A stretch of DNA of 64,000 bases, from positions 806,001 through 870,000 of the forward strand of contig NC_134681.1 in NCBI RefSeq assembly GCF_024713945.1, given 5' to 3'. Source of the DNA: Dermatophagoides farinae (lineage: Eukaryota > Arthropoda > Arachnida > Sarcoptiformes > Pyroglyphidae). Under the pieces are notes generated by a model. The model had not been told where the DNA came from and did not search any database. It saw only the letters and a program-made list of their open reading frames with translations. Position 1 is the stretch's first letter, and the number at the start of each line of letters is the position of its first letter. The translations under genes were made by a program, and so were the position numbers. Shown here piece by piece: positions 1-23,809 of this stretch.

Positions 1-8583
<8,583 letters not shown>

Positions 8584-8985
8584 AACAAGAAGAATTTGAT
8601 AGCCAACATCTTGAAAACAATGTGATTCATCCACACTACTAACAACGACAATGATGATGATGATGATGATGATGACAAATAAATTGCCGGAAACAATTCT
8701 TTTTCTCACTTTTTTTTCATTGTTGTTAGAATTTTTTTTTCTTTTGATTAAAATTTTTTCATATTTTCATGATTTTTCGTGCATGTTTTTATGTGAAAAG
8801 AGAATTTTGAAAATGAACATGAAAAAAAACAAAAAAAAAAAATTTTTCTTTTGTGAAACTCAATAAAATATGAAAAAAAAAATTCCAAATATAATTATTA
8901 TTATATTCATGTAGAGAGAAATTCAAAGTTAAACTTTAGTGCATGGAAATTGTTACTTTTGTTTATTCAAAAAGAATCATATTAC

Positions 8986-9016
<31 letters not shown>

Positions 9017-9379
9017 TACGAAAACAACAGTGAATTGAATTTCATTTTCTCTTTAGTACATCATGTTTTGAAAGAAATTTTTTTTTTAGCATCAATAATA
9101 ACCCATTGAAAAGATTAACTCTTATATACATACATACATAAATATATATTCTGTTTATTATGTTTACATTCATTCAGTTCATTCTTTATTTCATTCAGAA
9201 TTTATCCAGATTACCAGATTTCATAAAAAAAATATAAAATTTATGATAATGGTGATTTTATTGTTCATTTACCAGACGTTTTATGTATCAAAAAAAAAAA
9301 AAAAATCGATGAATCTCATTGAATCGATGATGTCTGTTTTTTTTTTTTTTGATTTCTTGATTTTCCAACAACAACAAAA

Positions 9380-9406
9380 ATCTTGTACATTGTATATGTA
9401 CAAGAT
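9380..9406. repeat. perfect hairpin, 11-bp arms
   Basis: The arms ATCTTGTACAT (9380-9390) and ATGTACAAGAT (9396-9406) are exact reverse complements around a 5-nt loop. No gene or terminator context is visible; it may be chance or a small palindromic remnant. Confidence 0.8.
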
Positions 9407-11344
9407 CATCATTTTATCTATACCGAAAAAAAAATTTTTTTTTTTTATTCAAATTGCAATGGAAAACTTTGGTTTACATTTGTCAAACTGATTATCAATC
9501 AATGATTATTAACATATGAATCGATTGATTTTTTTTCCATAGCATGAAATATATAAATCAATAATAATAATATAATAAAAAAAACCATTGAATCGATCAA
9601 TTCATTGATTTATTGAATAATTTGATGAGAGAAAAAAAATGAAAAATTATTTTTCATCATTCAATTCTGAAAGATTTGGTAATTGTAAAACAAATTCATC
9701 ATCAACAACAACAACAAAAAAAAAAGAAAAATGAATGGATGGAAAACTTTTTATTTCTGTAAATTTTGTTAGTGAAAAAAAAATGTGACCAACGAATAGA
9801 AAAAAAAAATCAATAGAATCGCAAACAATCAAGTACAAACATTAGGAAATTTGAAAATGAAATCTTCAGGGGGGAAAAAATTGAATGAATGTCAATGAAC
9901 ATTATATTTATTCAGAATCTTGAAAATGAAAAAAATTCTGAATTTTATTTTGTTGCTCATCTCCTCACTTTGTTTTCATATTCATAACCATTGTTGTTTT
10001 GTAGACAGTTGGTAAAAATATAATTGTCTATTTTGAAGGATAATTTTTTTTTATTTCTAATCAAATGAAGAAAATTATCAACTTTTCGATTATATTCACT
10101 TGTCTATAATTGTTTAACAACAACAACAACAACAACAAAAATCACTATCGATTCTTGTATTTAGAATTGTTTTATGGGAACCTCCAAAAAAAAATAGCAA
10201 ATCAATTTGTGATTCATTGACAGCATCAGCAGCAACAATGATGATGATGACGATGATTTTCGATCGATTCTAATCAACAAACAATGTTAGTAGTAGTAGG
10301 AATAGAATCAGTAGTAGTAGTAGTAGTAGTAATGGTAATGGTGGTGATTATTATAAGAAGAAAATTTACAGTTTCCGTTTGGATTTTTTTTTATTACTAC
10401 AATATTCGTTTCTAAAAAAAAACTTGTCGTTGTTGTTGTTGTTGTTGTCATCATAATCGCCATCATTATATCCATAGAAAGTTGGGGTAAAAATGAAAAT
10501 AACAACAACATCAATAACTACAACGACAACGGCAACAACAACAACAACAGGAAACACGATTGATTTTTCTTTTTTTTCCAAGTTCGTTCCATTTTTTTTT
10601 ACTATAGTATGTTTTTATTTGTTTGTTTCCATATATTTGAAATAGAATTTTCTGTTGTTGTTGTTGTTGTTGTTGTTGTTGTCCCCATCATTTCCTTCCA
10701 TTTGTTGTTAAATTGTATATGCAATTTTTTTTCATAACACACACACACACATATATAAACATCATACATATGATGCTCAGCTTGATTCGTAAAGGAATAG
10801 AAATTATTATTATTCTTCCACCTTCATACATTTTGTGTGTGTGTGTGTGTGTGTGCGTTTGTGAAAATGTAATATTTAAGAAAACAAGCTGTAGAATCAT
10901 TGTAGAATTCTTATTCTCAACTTTTTTTTTCTTGTCATGAAAAAAAAAATTTTTTTTTTTTTTTTACTTAAACATGCAAATATAATAGTAATAGTAAAAT
11001 GTTAACGTCTCGACGACTACTACGACGAATGCAAAAAAAAACGAACAAACGATTGAAACAAAACATGAAGGCAAAATAACCATATCAAAGACTTGTAGAA
11101 ACAGTTGAATTCAATGAATTCTGTATGCAAAACAAATTTCAAATGTGACGAATTTTTTCATTCCTGTTTTCCAGCTTGTTTCTCATTCATTCATTCATTC
11201 ATTTATTCGAGAATTTCAAATTGCAAACAAACGAAAAAAAAATTTTTCATTTTGTTTTTTGTTGTTGATAAAAAAAAGTGACAACAATAACAAACAAGTT
11301 GATGAGACATTACATCGTTATCTAATTACCGTTTAACAGTTTGA

Positions 11345-11458
<114 letters not shown>

Positions 11459-12909
11459 TTTCCGGCCATCAAAGCAAAAAAAAAAAAGAATCGAAAATTT
11501 AAATATGTCAAAAAAAAGTTACGGCTGTTGAAAAATTTATAACCCTTTGGGATAGAAAAACAAGAGTGAACAAAAAAACAACAACAACAACAACAACAGA
11601 TGAATCATACAGAAGCGAGCAAAATAAAAATTCAGAAACCAACAAAAAAAACCCCCCGGTAATTAAACAAAGTATATAATTTTGGAAAAAGAATGATTGA
11701 CAATCATGTGTGGATTCTAGGTGATGTGAATTTTGTAAATTTTTTTTTTATTTGCACAAAACTCATACCACAATAATTGCTCATCATCATCATCAGATGA
11801 TGATCATGTCATAAACATATCTACTACAAATGTGGCGTTTTTTTTAAAACTTGAATCAAATTTTTTTTTCTCAATAGTAAAAAAAAACATTAATAGTGAA
11901 CCAGAAAAATAATGGCAATAACAACCACATTCACAATTAGTTATTGAACCGAAAAAATAAAACAAAACAAAACAACAAAATTTCCATTATATACACACTG
12001 AGAAAAAAAAATCATTGAAAGAAATTGAAAATTAAATGAAATGTATAATAGATCACATATGGATAAATGGATACTGTCGATTTGCGACACACACACACAC
12101 ACACACGACATTGAACATGAAAGTGATTCACAATGTTCCACTTCAAATATAAATGTGTTTAACAATGGGAAGAAGAAGAAGAAGAAGAAAAAAAAATATA
12201 AAAGTTCAATCTTTATCCAAAATTGATCAAACATTTATCAAGCAACAAAGTGAAAAAAAAACAAACATTAAAAGAATCTTGGTTATTGTCTCAAAACTTT
12301 CTCTCTATCTCTCTCTCACACACACGCACATAAATGGATACCGATGTTCCAATTGGACAATATCGAAAATCAATTTGAACAGAAAGAAAAACAATAAACA
12401 TCAACAACAACAACAAGCAACGATGATGATGATGATGATGATAATGATTAAGACCAAAAAAAAACAACTTTTATATACACACCCATACATATAAACATGT
12501 AGAAATTTAATGAATATATGTCAGAAATATTAATGCATTTGCCAGTTGCCAAACTAGAGAGACAAAAAAAAATCTAGGTCTCCAATTTCTAAAAAAAGAA
12601 AGAAAGAAAGAAAAGATAAGAAGAAGAAAAATTCTAGGTCCATTCATCTGATCATGAAATTTAGCTGAAAGAAAAACAAAGAAAAAGATGATGAAAATAA
12701 ATTTTCCTGAATTTTTTTTTTCAAGATTCAGTATAAGAATAAGTAGAATTCATGAAGTTATCTCATGTTTCACATATAAATAAATATGGATCTAGATTCT
12801 ATAGAATCACTAGGAAAACAGCAGAAATGATTCTTGCCATATCATGTATAAATTTATTTATTATTGTTTTGATTGAAAATATTGAAAAAAAAAACAATTC
12901 ATGACCATC

Positions 12910-12941
<32 letters not shown>

Positions 12942-14165
12942 AATCAAAGTCCAAAAAAAAATTTGTTTTGTTTTGTTTCATGTGTCCATTCTTAAATTTG
13001 ATTCCCAGCCGCTTCCTACATATTCTCTATAATTTTAATGATATATTTTGTCTAGTATAAAATTTAAGAATATTCTAATATCGATTTATTATTTGAAAGG
13101 AGCGGAAAAAAAAATTCTCCGGAAAAGAATTTCATCATAATATTCATTTTTATCCATATAATTTTTGTAACATTAAAAATAATGAAATAGCCAATAGTTA
13201 ATGGATATTGGATTTATTCCATTCTAAAAATTCAATTTTTTCAAATGTTTATGTTCTGATCATCTTAATGGTATTGATCTGCTAATACTGTTTTGTTTTG
13301 CTGTTTTTTTTTTGGTTCAATTTAACTACGATCAACCAAATGTAATCATGGTTCAATTTACATTGGATTGAATTTTACTGATTAAATCAATCAATTGCCA
13401 ATTCATACGATGCTTGATTTTATTGTTTGATAACAAACAAACAAACAATGAAAAAAAAACAATTACAAATGATTTTGTTACAGTGAATCAAGATTAACAC
13501 ATTAGAATAAAAACCGTTTAGAAATTGATGATTGTGTGGCCAAAAAAAAACGAATAAACAATACAAACGGAATTTTTTTTTTTGTTTTTTTTTTGATCGA
13601 CTTTAAGACGGTTTATTTTTTTTTTTTTTTTTGTTTGTATACGTTAATGGATTGTTAATTAACACTAAAGAATATCTGAATAAAAAAAAAATCATCGGTT
13701 GATTGAATTTTAGAAGAATCAATGATTATGTTTGAAACGCTTGCGCCATAGAAATATGTTATTATACCATTATATGATATGAAAATAAAATGTAAATTTT
13801 ATGGGCCAAAGAAAAAAAAAGAAATTCAGTATTCATTTCATTTGGGTAATTTATCATTTTTTTTTCTATGTTGGCAAAAGAATCGCAACAGAATTATGCT
13901 TTTTCAACAACAAATAAAAAAAAATCAAATTAAGTCAAAATTTTGGTTTTTAGTCAAGGCCATATAGATATGAATGAATCGAAAATATATAGAGAGCGAG
14001 AGAGAGAGAACTGAATCATCCATCTCATCATATTGACATTAACGAAAATTTTTTTTATTTCATTGGAGTCATTCAAAGAATAATTGTAATTTTTTTTTTT
14101 TTGGTTATTTGTCTAGTCTTTTTTTTTATTTTATTTATCCATCATCACTGGAACAACAAGAACCA

Positions 14166-14180
14166 TGTTGTTGATGTTGA

Positions 14181-14226
<46 letters not shown>

Positions 14227-14227
14227 G
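14166..14227. repeat. composite (GATGTT)n/(GTT)n array
   Basis: A trinucleotide/hexanucleotide array that changes from GATGTT units to pure GTT and then to GAT units just downstream. It is typical of point mutation inside a microsatellite followed by expansion of the variant unit. No coding frame is supported. Confidence 0.85.
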
Positions 14228-14747
14228 ATGATGATGATGATGATGACAATGAAAATGTTTGGTTTAGGATTTAAATAATGCCAGTCAGCCAACCAACCAA
14301 CCAAACAAACTAACCAACAATTTTAACCATTCAACTTGAACAAGAATCAGCAGAAAATATTCAGTTCAAATACGTTATATATGAAAAACGACCAAAATCA
14401 ACAATAATAAAACAAACGGTTACAATGCTGACAACAACGAAGACAAAACAAGAAGAAGAAGAAGAAAAAAATGGGTAACATTCTGGATGAGTGATTATCT
14501 GATTAATAATGTCATCATAAGTAGACCAAGTATAAGAATTATATAATAAAAAGAATAAATGAAAGCAGGAAAAAAATAGGACATGGACAGCGGTCATCAC
14601 TATACGATTCAATAATAATAATACTAGACTATAGTCCACTAACTAAACTGAATTGAACCAGAAAACCGAAACAGAAACCAACCAAAAAAAAAGTCATCAT
14701 CATCATCAAACGGATAGAAAGACAGCTAGCTACCAACTATTACAAAC

Positions 14748-14779
<32 letters not shown>

Positions 14780-17764
14780 GGCAATAATGCGATTTCATCT
14801 TTTATAAGAATAATTTTTAAATGAACAAAGACAACTGTGAATCTAAAACAGAAAAAGAGAGAGAGAGAATCGTCATCATGATGTAAAATAGAAATACTAT
14901 GAACCATAATGATAATGTTATGGATGACGACAACTTTGTATGGAACAAATGAAACGATTGAAATCTTTCTCTTTTTTTTTCTTCACTCACTTTTTTTTCC
15001 TTAGATATAAGTGTGTAAGTGAGCGAATGAATGGATGAATGAATGAATGAATGAGTTAGGAAGCAAACAAGATTTTGTTTTGAAAATAAAAGAAAAAAAA
15101 ACCAGTAAGAACTTGAATGATGACATTAGTCGCCACCAACATCAATATATATTCCAAGCTCAGAATAAGCAAGCATTTTTTATTGTATTTTTTTTTTTAC
15201 TTTCCATCTGATTCTGGTTGTGTGTTTTGTCGTATTTTGACAGATTCTTTTCTAAATACACTATTGAAATCGAATCGAAAATTATTCCACTGTGTTATAT
15301 AATCGTTATTGGTTATCGTTTTGAAAGTGTTGAAATTCTTTAACACCATGTAAATTATTAAAATAAATTAAAAAATTAAAATCCAAAACAAAAACAAGGT
15401 TAATTTATTGGATAATTAATCATCCATATATATAAATAGTAATCCAAAGAATCAACACTCGAGTGAAAATTTTTTTTTTTTTTTTTTTTTGTTGATATGA
15501 TATGGTCATTAAGGTATTCAGTATTATTTCTATGAACATTTTCTAAAATCTTGATTCGATCTATAGATTTTATCGTTATTTTTTTTAATTAAAACCAATG
15601 TCTTTAATGTCTTTTCATCATCATCATCATCATCATTAATGAAACGTTCGAAACGTATTTTTTCGCGATCGTGATGATGATTATGAAATGGCTGTCGTAA
15701 ATTACTTTGAAAATTGAAGGATTGAATAATACTAAACTGAAAAAAAAGAATTCATCGTCATTCATTAAAATAAATGTAGAATCTAAGGAGATTAACCTAG
15801 ACAACAATACAGTGTGTATTATGATGTTTACACAATTGACATGAACAAACCACCAAATGTAAAAGTAAAAAAAAAACAATAAATTTTTCCTTTTAATTAT
15901 CAAGAATCATGAATTCATGGAATTATCGATAGAAAAAAATGTGAAAGAATTCACTTCACTATTTATCAATTAGTTTTTTTTCTACCCAAGAAGAAAAACA
16001 ACCAAAAACAACCAAAACAAAAAAACTTGGACAACAACAATTCAATCCGAAAAAGAAAGAGATAAAAAAAAAATCATCCGACATCCATCCATCTTGATTT
16101 TCACGATAACTGTAAAAAAGCAAAAATTCTAGAATTAAACTGTGAAAAAAAATGAATGAGATATAGAGAGGGTAATATATGAGGAAATGATTGTTTTTTT
16201 CTTATTCTATTTGGTTGTTGTTGTTGTTGTTGTTGTTGTTTTTCAGGAAAAAAAGCTGTCTCTGGAACATCATCAATGTTTATAAAGTAGTGGGGAAAAA
16301 AACGATGAATGAACAGAAAACAGAGAAAAAAAAGTTATAGATAAGCTACTTAAAACTACATTATTATACACACACACACGGAAAAACAAAAATAATATAT
16401 ATATAGATGTGATGGAAATATATCGAAATGAAATGAAATCTAAGAGATTAAATGAATGAATGAATGAATGTTTTTTTTCCTGGCCAGTCTAAATTGATGA
16501 TGATTATTGCTGATCTTTGTTCATGTTTGACCATTACATATTCTATATTCTATATTTCATCTTTTTTTTGTTTTTTTGTTTTGTTTTCTCACCCCATTCC
16601 ATTCCATTCATTCTTGTTCATTTATTTATTTACTTCACACTACAAAATTCTGTTTGTTCATAGTGATGATGATGATGATGACAATTTTTTTCTCTTGTTC
16701 GCCAACTGAACAATATATATTTTAATATAAAAGAGGAAATGGAAGGAAAGAAAATGAAGAATAAAAAACTACAACAACAACAACGATTGGCAGTTCTCTT
16801 TTTTGGCTTTTATTGGATCGGAAAATTATTATTATTTGCAAATATTATTATCATTATTGTGTGATTCGAAAGACAAAAAAAAAAAAAGAAAGCCGGATTT
16901 TTTTTTCGTCTCATTTTGACCGGTTTCCCCCCCATATTTTCAATTCCATTGTCCATTTCTTTTGCATCATCATCATCAACATAATCATCATTCATTTATC
17001 TACTGACCAACAAAAAATAAAAAAAAAATTCGCTGCTTGATATTTTGAATATTAATGTACGATTCTCTGTCAAAGGAAAAAAAGAATATTTTATTAGTAA
17101 TGAAAATATGGCCAACCAAAAAAAAACACAAACATCATCACCAACAACATCAACAACAACATGAGCTATCGTGCTAAAAAAAAGAGCACATAGAAAATGT
17201 TTATTATTATTATTCGATGAAAATGGCTATGAAACAACAACAAAATCTACCCTTCCATTACACACTCTACTAATTATATTTTTCTATCTATAAAAATTAA
17301 TATCATTATGATTTGTTGTTGATGACGATGATGATGATGATGATGATTGGTTTGGTTGGGTTTACTAGAAAAATTATGATCTAATCAAATATCACATATA
17401 TATGTGATTATTATTTGATGATGATGATGTCTATGAAACATATGAAAAATATTTTTTGGAACATGAAAGTAAACTGTGCAATTATAATTTTCATCAATTC
17501 ATATATATCAGAAAAAAAATATTCCACCATATGAATTGTTATTTCATTATATATATATAGAAGCAATGAATTCTTGAACAAATGAAAAAGCCTCTAGAAT
17601 AACATTGAATTTTTATCGGCAATCGAAAATATACAAACAAACACACACACACACAGATAAATACAAACACAAACACACACACACACAAACAAACAAACAT
17701 TCGTTATTTGTTGGAGTAAACAAAAAAAAAACATTCCATTTTCAGTTGAATATTAACAAGAACG

Positions 17765-17821
17765 AATAAAGTGAAAAAAAACCTAAATAGGCACCAATTT
17801 AGGTTTTTTTTCCACTTTATT
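17765..17821. repeat. long inverted repeat, 24/25-bp arms
   Basis: The left arm (17765-17788) reads AATAAAGTG, eight A, CCTAAAT. The right arm (17797-17821) is its reverse complement with a single extra C. The 8-nt loop is AGGCACCA. The match includes the identical homopolymer length in both arms. No coding frame overlaps it. It could be a small foldback element, a structured-RNA stem or a replication-slippage palindrome. Confidence 0.85.
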
Positions 17822-20174
17822 TTCTTTCAACATTTCACGTTGTTTGTATCATATTTAAGCTATACCTGTAATTTCTTCTTCGTATCGTATCCTGTGTGTA
17901 TGTGTTTATATTTACTGTTATTTTATTTTTCATAGTGAAAATAAAAATATTTCAAACTAAACTAAAACCCAATATATAACAGAATTGTCGAAGATTTTAG
18001 CTATTTTGGTAGCCAGAAAAAAAAACAAAAAAAACAAAAAGTCTTGCTATTTAGCTTACTTCATTGATGGAACTTTTTATTATGGATTTGGATTTATCAT
18101 TATTGCTGCTAGTCAAAGAATCGTTACAGTTATTAGCAACTCGATGATATAATGATGATGGTCATATGAAATGGTATAGATGGCAAAAAAAAATTCTGTC
18201 AATCTACAGGATGCACAAACAAACATCATCTGTTTTTTTTGGCTATTATAAATTACAATCTTTTTTTTCGAGAATGGACATAAATAGAAATCAGCTACAA
18301 ATGTTATATTAACCTAAATTTTCATTCAAAAAATGATATTCTAATGTCATTGGTAGGCAATAAATGAGTCAAAAATTCATTGAATTCAAAAAATGAATGA
18401 ATCAATCAATTGAATACTGGAACATTTTTTTTTAAATATATGAATGTGGATAGATGATGATTATTTTCATCATCATCATATATGAGACCTTATGATTATT
18501 ATATGGATAGAAACAATATGAAAAAAAACAATAAAAAAAATATGGAAATAAAATGATGGAAAAAACAAGAATAATAATAAAAAAAATAATAAAATAACAG
18601 GATGGGGTATCACACAATGAGTTCAATTCTGTGAATCTGGTTTAATATCAGTGTGTGTGTGTGTGTGTGTCAGAAACATCAACCATGAATAGTTGATGAT
18701 TTCCAAATATGATGATGATGATGATAATGATGTGAACTGTGGAAAAAAAATAAATTTTTACATTTTTTTCTGTTCTCAATGAATATTTTAGCAAAACATT
18801 ATTGGGAGAAAAATGTAAATCATTACACACACACACACACACAGAATCAAGAATCCATTACCATTATAATATAGCCTAAAAGAATAAGACAACAAATCAA
18901 TGATCAACAACAACAACAACAACAACAACAATAAAACAAAAATGAGAATTCTTTTTTTCTTGTATTTTTTCATTCAATTCAATTCCAAAAAAATAAAAAT
19001 AAAAATAAAACAAAGTTAAATCAGTAATTTAGCGGTTCATTGATTTCAATGTGAATGAAATAACAATAACAACGGAAAAAATTGCTAAAATTGAACTGGA
19101 TGGAAAAAATATACTGTACATATAGAAAATAGAAACGGAAAAATTCCATCTCATTAATGTTCAAGAATTGTTATTGTGAAAATTGGTTTAAAGATTCTTT
19201 TTATTTTCATTTCTTGACCATTTGTAAGCCAACATTTCAGTTGTAGATTTCCGGCAACTGATCGGTGTTGGTAGTGATTAGTAATGACCATGATGTAATG
19301 GTAATTTTTTTTTATAACGAAACTTATACATCATGACCAATGAGTGGAAAAATAACCAAATATTACATTATCGCAACTTTTTGTTGTTGTTGTTGTTGAT
19401 TTCCAATGTATTATATTCGAATCGTTAACTTTTATATAATTTGTTACATAATTTTCATTTATGTACAGTGTGTGTGTGTGTGTAACTGTGGTTGTAATAT
19501 GCGAGAATAAAAAAAACAAAACAAAACAATATTTATTCGATTGATTTCAAACAAACAAAAGCTAAATGATGTGAATAGTTTAGTTTTGGTGTAAGGGAAA
19601 TCTTTTTTTTTGTCTTGTATTTGTATTCTTCCTAAGAATATTCCCATTTGTGTGTATTTAAGCCAATTTTGGATTGCTTTCAACTTTTGATGATATATAC
19701 ATATATTGCAAACAAAAAAAAAACAAACAAACACAATCATCATCATCATACAATAAATAATTGAATTCAATTCAATTCAACAATTCTCACTGACACACAC
19801 ACACACACAAACACATAGATACAAAACCAAATGGGCCATCTAGCCATATAAAAAAAATATTGTTGTTGTCCATTGGAATTCTCTTCGGAAACATTGCCAA
19901 ATAAAGAGATTGAGAGAGAGAGAGAGAGAGAGAGAGAAAAAAAATGAAAAGAAATGCAATGAAATTGAAAAAAAATATCATGCAATTTGGACGAAAAGAG
20001 AGAGAGAGAGATTCATATGAAACAAAAATATATAAAAAAGAAAACGTGAGAAAATCATCTCAATATTATCGATTTGTGTGCGTGTGTGTGTGTGTGTGTG
20101 TTTGTAGTTTTCTTCTTCAAAATCATCATCTTCATCTTTAATCATTGAAACTAATAACAACCGGTCCATATGAT

Positions 20175-20204
20175 GATGATGTAATGTGATGTGATGTGAT
20201 GTGA
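20175..20204. repeat. (GATGT)n pentanucleotide repeat
   Basis: Several tandem GATGT/GTGAT units follow an ATG tract. It is a short microsatellite with no gene. Confidence 0.7.
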
Positions 20205-21352
20205 TAACGTTCATCGTTTCAAATGAAATTCTAGATCAACAATAGAATTGATGGGGAAAAAAACATCGATTTCAATGATTATAGCAGGAAGAAGAATGAA
20301 AAAACGATGAATTGGCTACTGTTGTTTTCCATATATATATATATATTGATATAAAATCCAATCACCACCACCGTTTATACTATTTTTTTCTTTTTTTTTG
20401 CTGTATTTCGATGTGAATCAAGAATGATCCAAATGTAAATATTCAATTCCAATGAATAACAACATTGACAATGATGACGAAGACACAAATACACACACAC
20501 ACACACACACACGCACATAATATATACACACATTTATATTTATCGAAGTTATATATCGTGTGATAACGAGAAAACAAAAATTTATTATCTTATCAAAAAA
20601 AAACTCTCAGATCAAACAAGATCTTTATTTTTTTTTCTTGCTACCATTTTCAATGAGATCAAGGAATGAGAACATAAAAAAAGAAAGAAAGAAAAGATCC
20701 GTCATGAAACAAAATTGGAACAATACACACACACACACACACACGAAAACACAAATGACCAACATTGACAGCCGTTGATGTTCAAGAGCAAAGAATCGAA
20801 TTGGAAAAACGGACAACGACGACGACGAAAAAAAATAAATATATAACTAACGTAACATCAACAATAACCGACAACTGATGATGATGATGATGACGATGAT
20901 GACGATGACGACAAAGACAATCGTATCGTCGGTTGACTGACAATAACAAGAAAAAAAAGGAAAAAACTCTTGAATGACAGACCCAACGGACAAAAAAATA
21001 AAAATAAAAAAAAATAAATAAATAAATAGTTTTTGTGTGTGTGTGTGTGTGTGTGTGTAAGTGTGTGATTGCGTTGATTTCATGAATGGATGACATATAT
21101 AACAATTAATTGAAGCAATTTTTTTTTCTTCACAACTAAACTATTCAACAATAAGATAATGATGATGATGGGAAATGAAAATGGGAAAAATTTTCTATCA
21201 TCATTAAATAAATAAACGGAAAATTTCTTTAACGGAAAATTCATTTGAATCAAAGAAAAAAATTTTTTCTTTTTCTTTTTTTTTTGGTCATTCTCTATAG
21301 GCTATGTTTGTTGTGCATATATCAATATTCTTTTTTTTCCCAATAAGTGGAT

Positions 21353-21394
21353 CAATTTTTTTTTCTAGGGAAAAAATCCCAGAAAAAAAAATTG
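21353..21394. repeat. inverted repeat with A9/T9 arms
   Basis: CAAT9CT on the left (21353-21366) is the exact reverse complement of AGA9TTG on the right (21381-21394). An inner GGG/CCC pair extends the stem past a one-base bulge. No gene overlaps. The equal homopolymer lengths in the two arms resemble the hairpin at 17.8 kb. Confidence 0.8.
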
Positions 21395-22385
21395 ACAAAC
21401 CAATTTTTCATACAACAAACACACACACTGTTACACATCACAGTTACTTATCTTGGATAAATATTGGATGAAAGTTTCAGATATCTTATGATGATGATAT
21501 AGTTTGATTTAATATTCTCTCTCTTTTTCTTTCTTTCTTTCTTTTTTTTTTGTTTCTTGTGGCCTGCGGTCGATACATATAGGATATATATATTTCTTTT
21601 TCTTTTGCTGATAAGTTTGACGTGATGATTGGTATGTTTGGATAATTTTGAATTTTTTTTTTCGTTCTTTCTTTCTTTCTTTTCCTTTTTTATTATTTTA
21701 TTATTATTATTATTATTCAGTTTTTGTTGTTGTTGTCCATTTTTCTTTTTTTTTTCTTTTCAGCTAATCTTGTCCATTTTATCAATGATTATTTGCTATA
21801 GATTTCATTTCTCTTTATATGATAATAATAATAATAATGATGATTGTGTATCCGGGCAGCAGTATGGTTATTGTTTTTGTTGTTTTTGTTGTTGTTGTTG
21901 TTGTTTTTTTTGTATCATTTAGTTAGTCAGTCAATGTTCATTCATGGATTGTGATTGAATTAGTTGAATTAGATTCATTGGGTCTATTCTCTCTCGCTCT
22001 TCTTTTCTCTTTTTCATCTTTGTGTATTATGGAATTCTATTTAGTTGTTGGCTGTAAACTAACACATAGGCTTGTATTCGATTATTGTTATGGAATAAAT
22101 GACTATACTCAATATATAATATGTATGTGTGTTAAAGAGAACTAGATAGAATAATGTTCTTATCACCATACGATATAATACGAAATGATCAACCGACCAA
22201 CCAAACAACAAACCAGCTAGCCAACCAGCCAAACAAACATGAAAGTCATTGAAAGTATCGCAGAAAACGCCCTCTACGGTTTCCCAATTTTTTTTCCATC
22301 CACCCCCATCAATAACCGAAAATGAACCGAATCCATGATAATGTGGATTTTTTTCTGGCCTCACACTAGAAGAGCAAAAAAAAAC

Positions 22386-22417
22386 CGAAACGAAACGAAA
22401 CGAAACGAAACGAAACT
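22386..22417. repeat. (CGAAA)n pentanucleotide repeat
   Basis: About five tandem CGAAA units on the plus strand. It is a simple repeat of unusual unit for this window. Confidence 0.85.
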
Positions 22418-22862
22418 GAACCACATCCAATGTGTTTTCATTCGGGCGTTTAAACAAACAGCATTCATGAATTCAAAGAAACATTTCAAAAAAAAACCAA
22501 AATTCAAATAACACAAAAAAAAGAATTACAATAATAACAAACAAACAATTCTTGGTATGGATGAACGACGAAACAGAATGGTGAAGAAAAAACAAACTGA
22601 TTTGCATGGATACATTGTCGGTAGCAATTTGATACTATACGATCATATCGGATTCAATTCAAACACCATATGTGTGTATGTGTGTGAGAATATTCTTCTC
22701 TTGTCGGTTGGACGTTCGGTCTCCCTCTCTCTCAAATGGATCGTTTGCACAATTATTAACTGGTTGGTTTGATTTGGTTTTTTTTGTTCGCTGTATGGGT
22801 TACTGAAAAATTTTTCTTTTTTTATTTTTTTTCAACTTTATAGAATTATACATTTTTTTATA

Positions 22863-22864
<2 letters not shown>

Positions 22865-22904
<40 letters not shown>
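22865..22904. repeat. (TC)n array, 40 bp
   Basis: A pure TC run of 20 units, third of the larger GA/TC tracts in the gene-free left part. Confidence 0.95.
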
Positions 22905-22907
<3 letters not shown>

Positions 22908-23781
22908 TCTTTGCTATATATAATGATGAAATTAATTTGAATTAAATGTTACAAGAATGTATGCACCAAAACAGTAATGCATATGTATTGTGATTTTGAT
23001 ATCAACTGACATGTTCATAATTCATCATTCTATTATCAAATTCAATGATCATATAAAATAAAATGAATAACAACGATGAATGCAAATAAAAGAATGGAAA
23101 ATTTGTAAATGATTCATCGAGATCTGATTCATTCTTTTTTTTTTACTGGAAATTTCTTCTTTTTCATTTCAAAATTCCACCATTCATGTTACATGATCTC
23201 CAGAATAAGAATAGAATGAAAAATGATAATAAGAAACAAAAAAATTTTGTTGTTTTCACGATAAAAAAAAAATCATCATGAAATTTAAAATGTGAAAGAG
23301 TCAAACATTTTGTGACTATTGTTTCGTTTGGCCATTTTTCATAATTCATTTCATTTTCGATTGTTATGTTGTGAAACAAGAAATGAATGAGAAAACAAAC
23401 AATCACATGAAACACACGAATGGTTGAAATACGAAACGTGAGACTAGCACGAAAAAAAACCACAAATTTCAAAACACTGTATTTTATGGAAATGATAATC
23501 TAATCTAATTTTTTTTCATTTCTTTATCTAGTCTAGAGAATTTATTTCTTTCTTTTTTTTGTTCAAACATAAAAAAGACAGTTAGAGGTTGTGCAATTGT
23601 GTTTGAAGCAAAAAAAAAAATTTTTAAATTAAAATTTAATGACTTTTTGCGGCGTGAACAATACGATAATCACGCGTGCACTGAAATGAAATAAATGATT
23701 CGGCATAAGAAATTCTTATATTACAAAAACACACACACAATATATTAAGAATTATATTCAATGTGAACGTAAAATAAGACA

Positions 23782-23809
23782 CATTGGATTCTTCAACAAG
23801 AATCTAATG
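23782..23809. repeat. hairpin, 12-bp arms with one mismatch
   Basis: The arms CATTGGATTCTT and AAGAATCTAATG pair at 11 of 12 positions around a CAAC loop. Function unknown. Confidence 0.7.

Noticed and set aside
17985-18160. About 57-codon plus-strand frame that looks hydrophobic and protein-like
   Set aside because: No start codon near its beginning, A-rich middle, no domain; length is within chance expectation.
22059-22457. 132-residue minus-strand open frame
   Set aside because: Contains the (CGAAA)n repeat and Trp/Phe-rich low-complexity sequence; no motif, no splice context.
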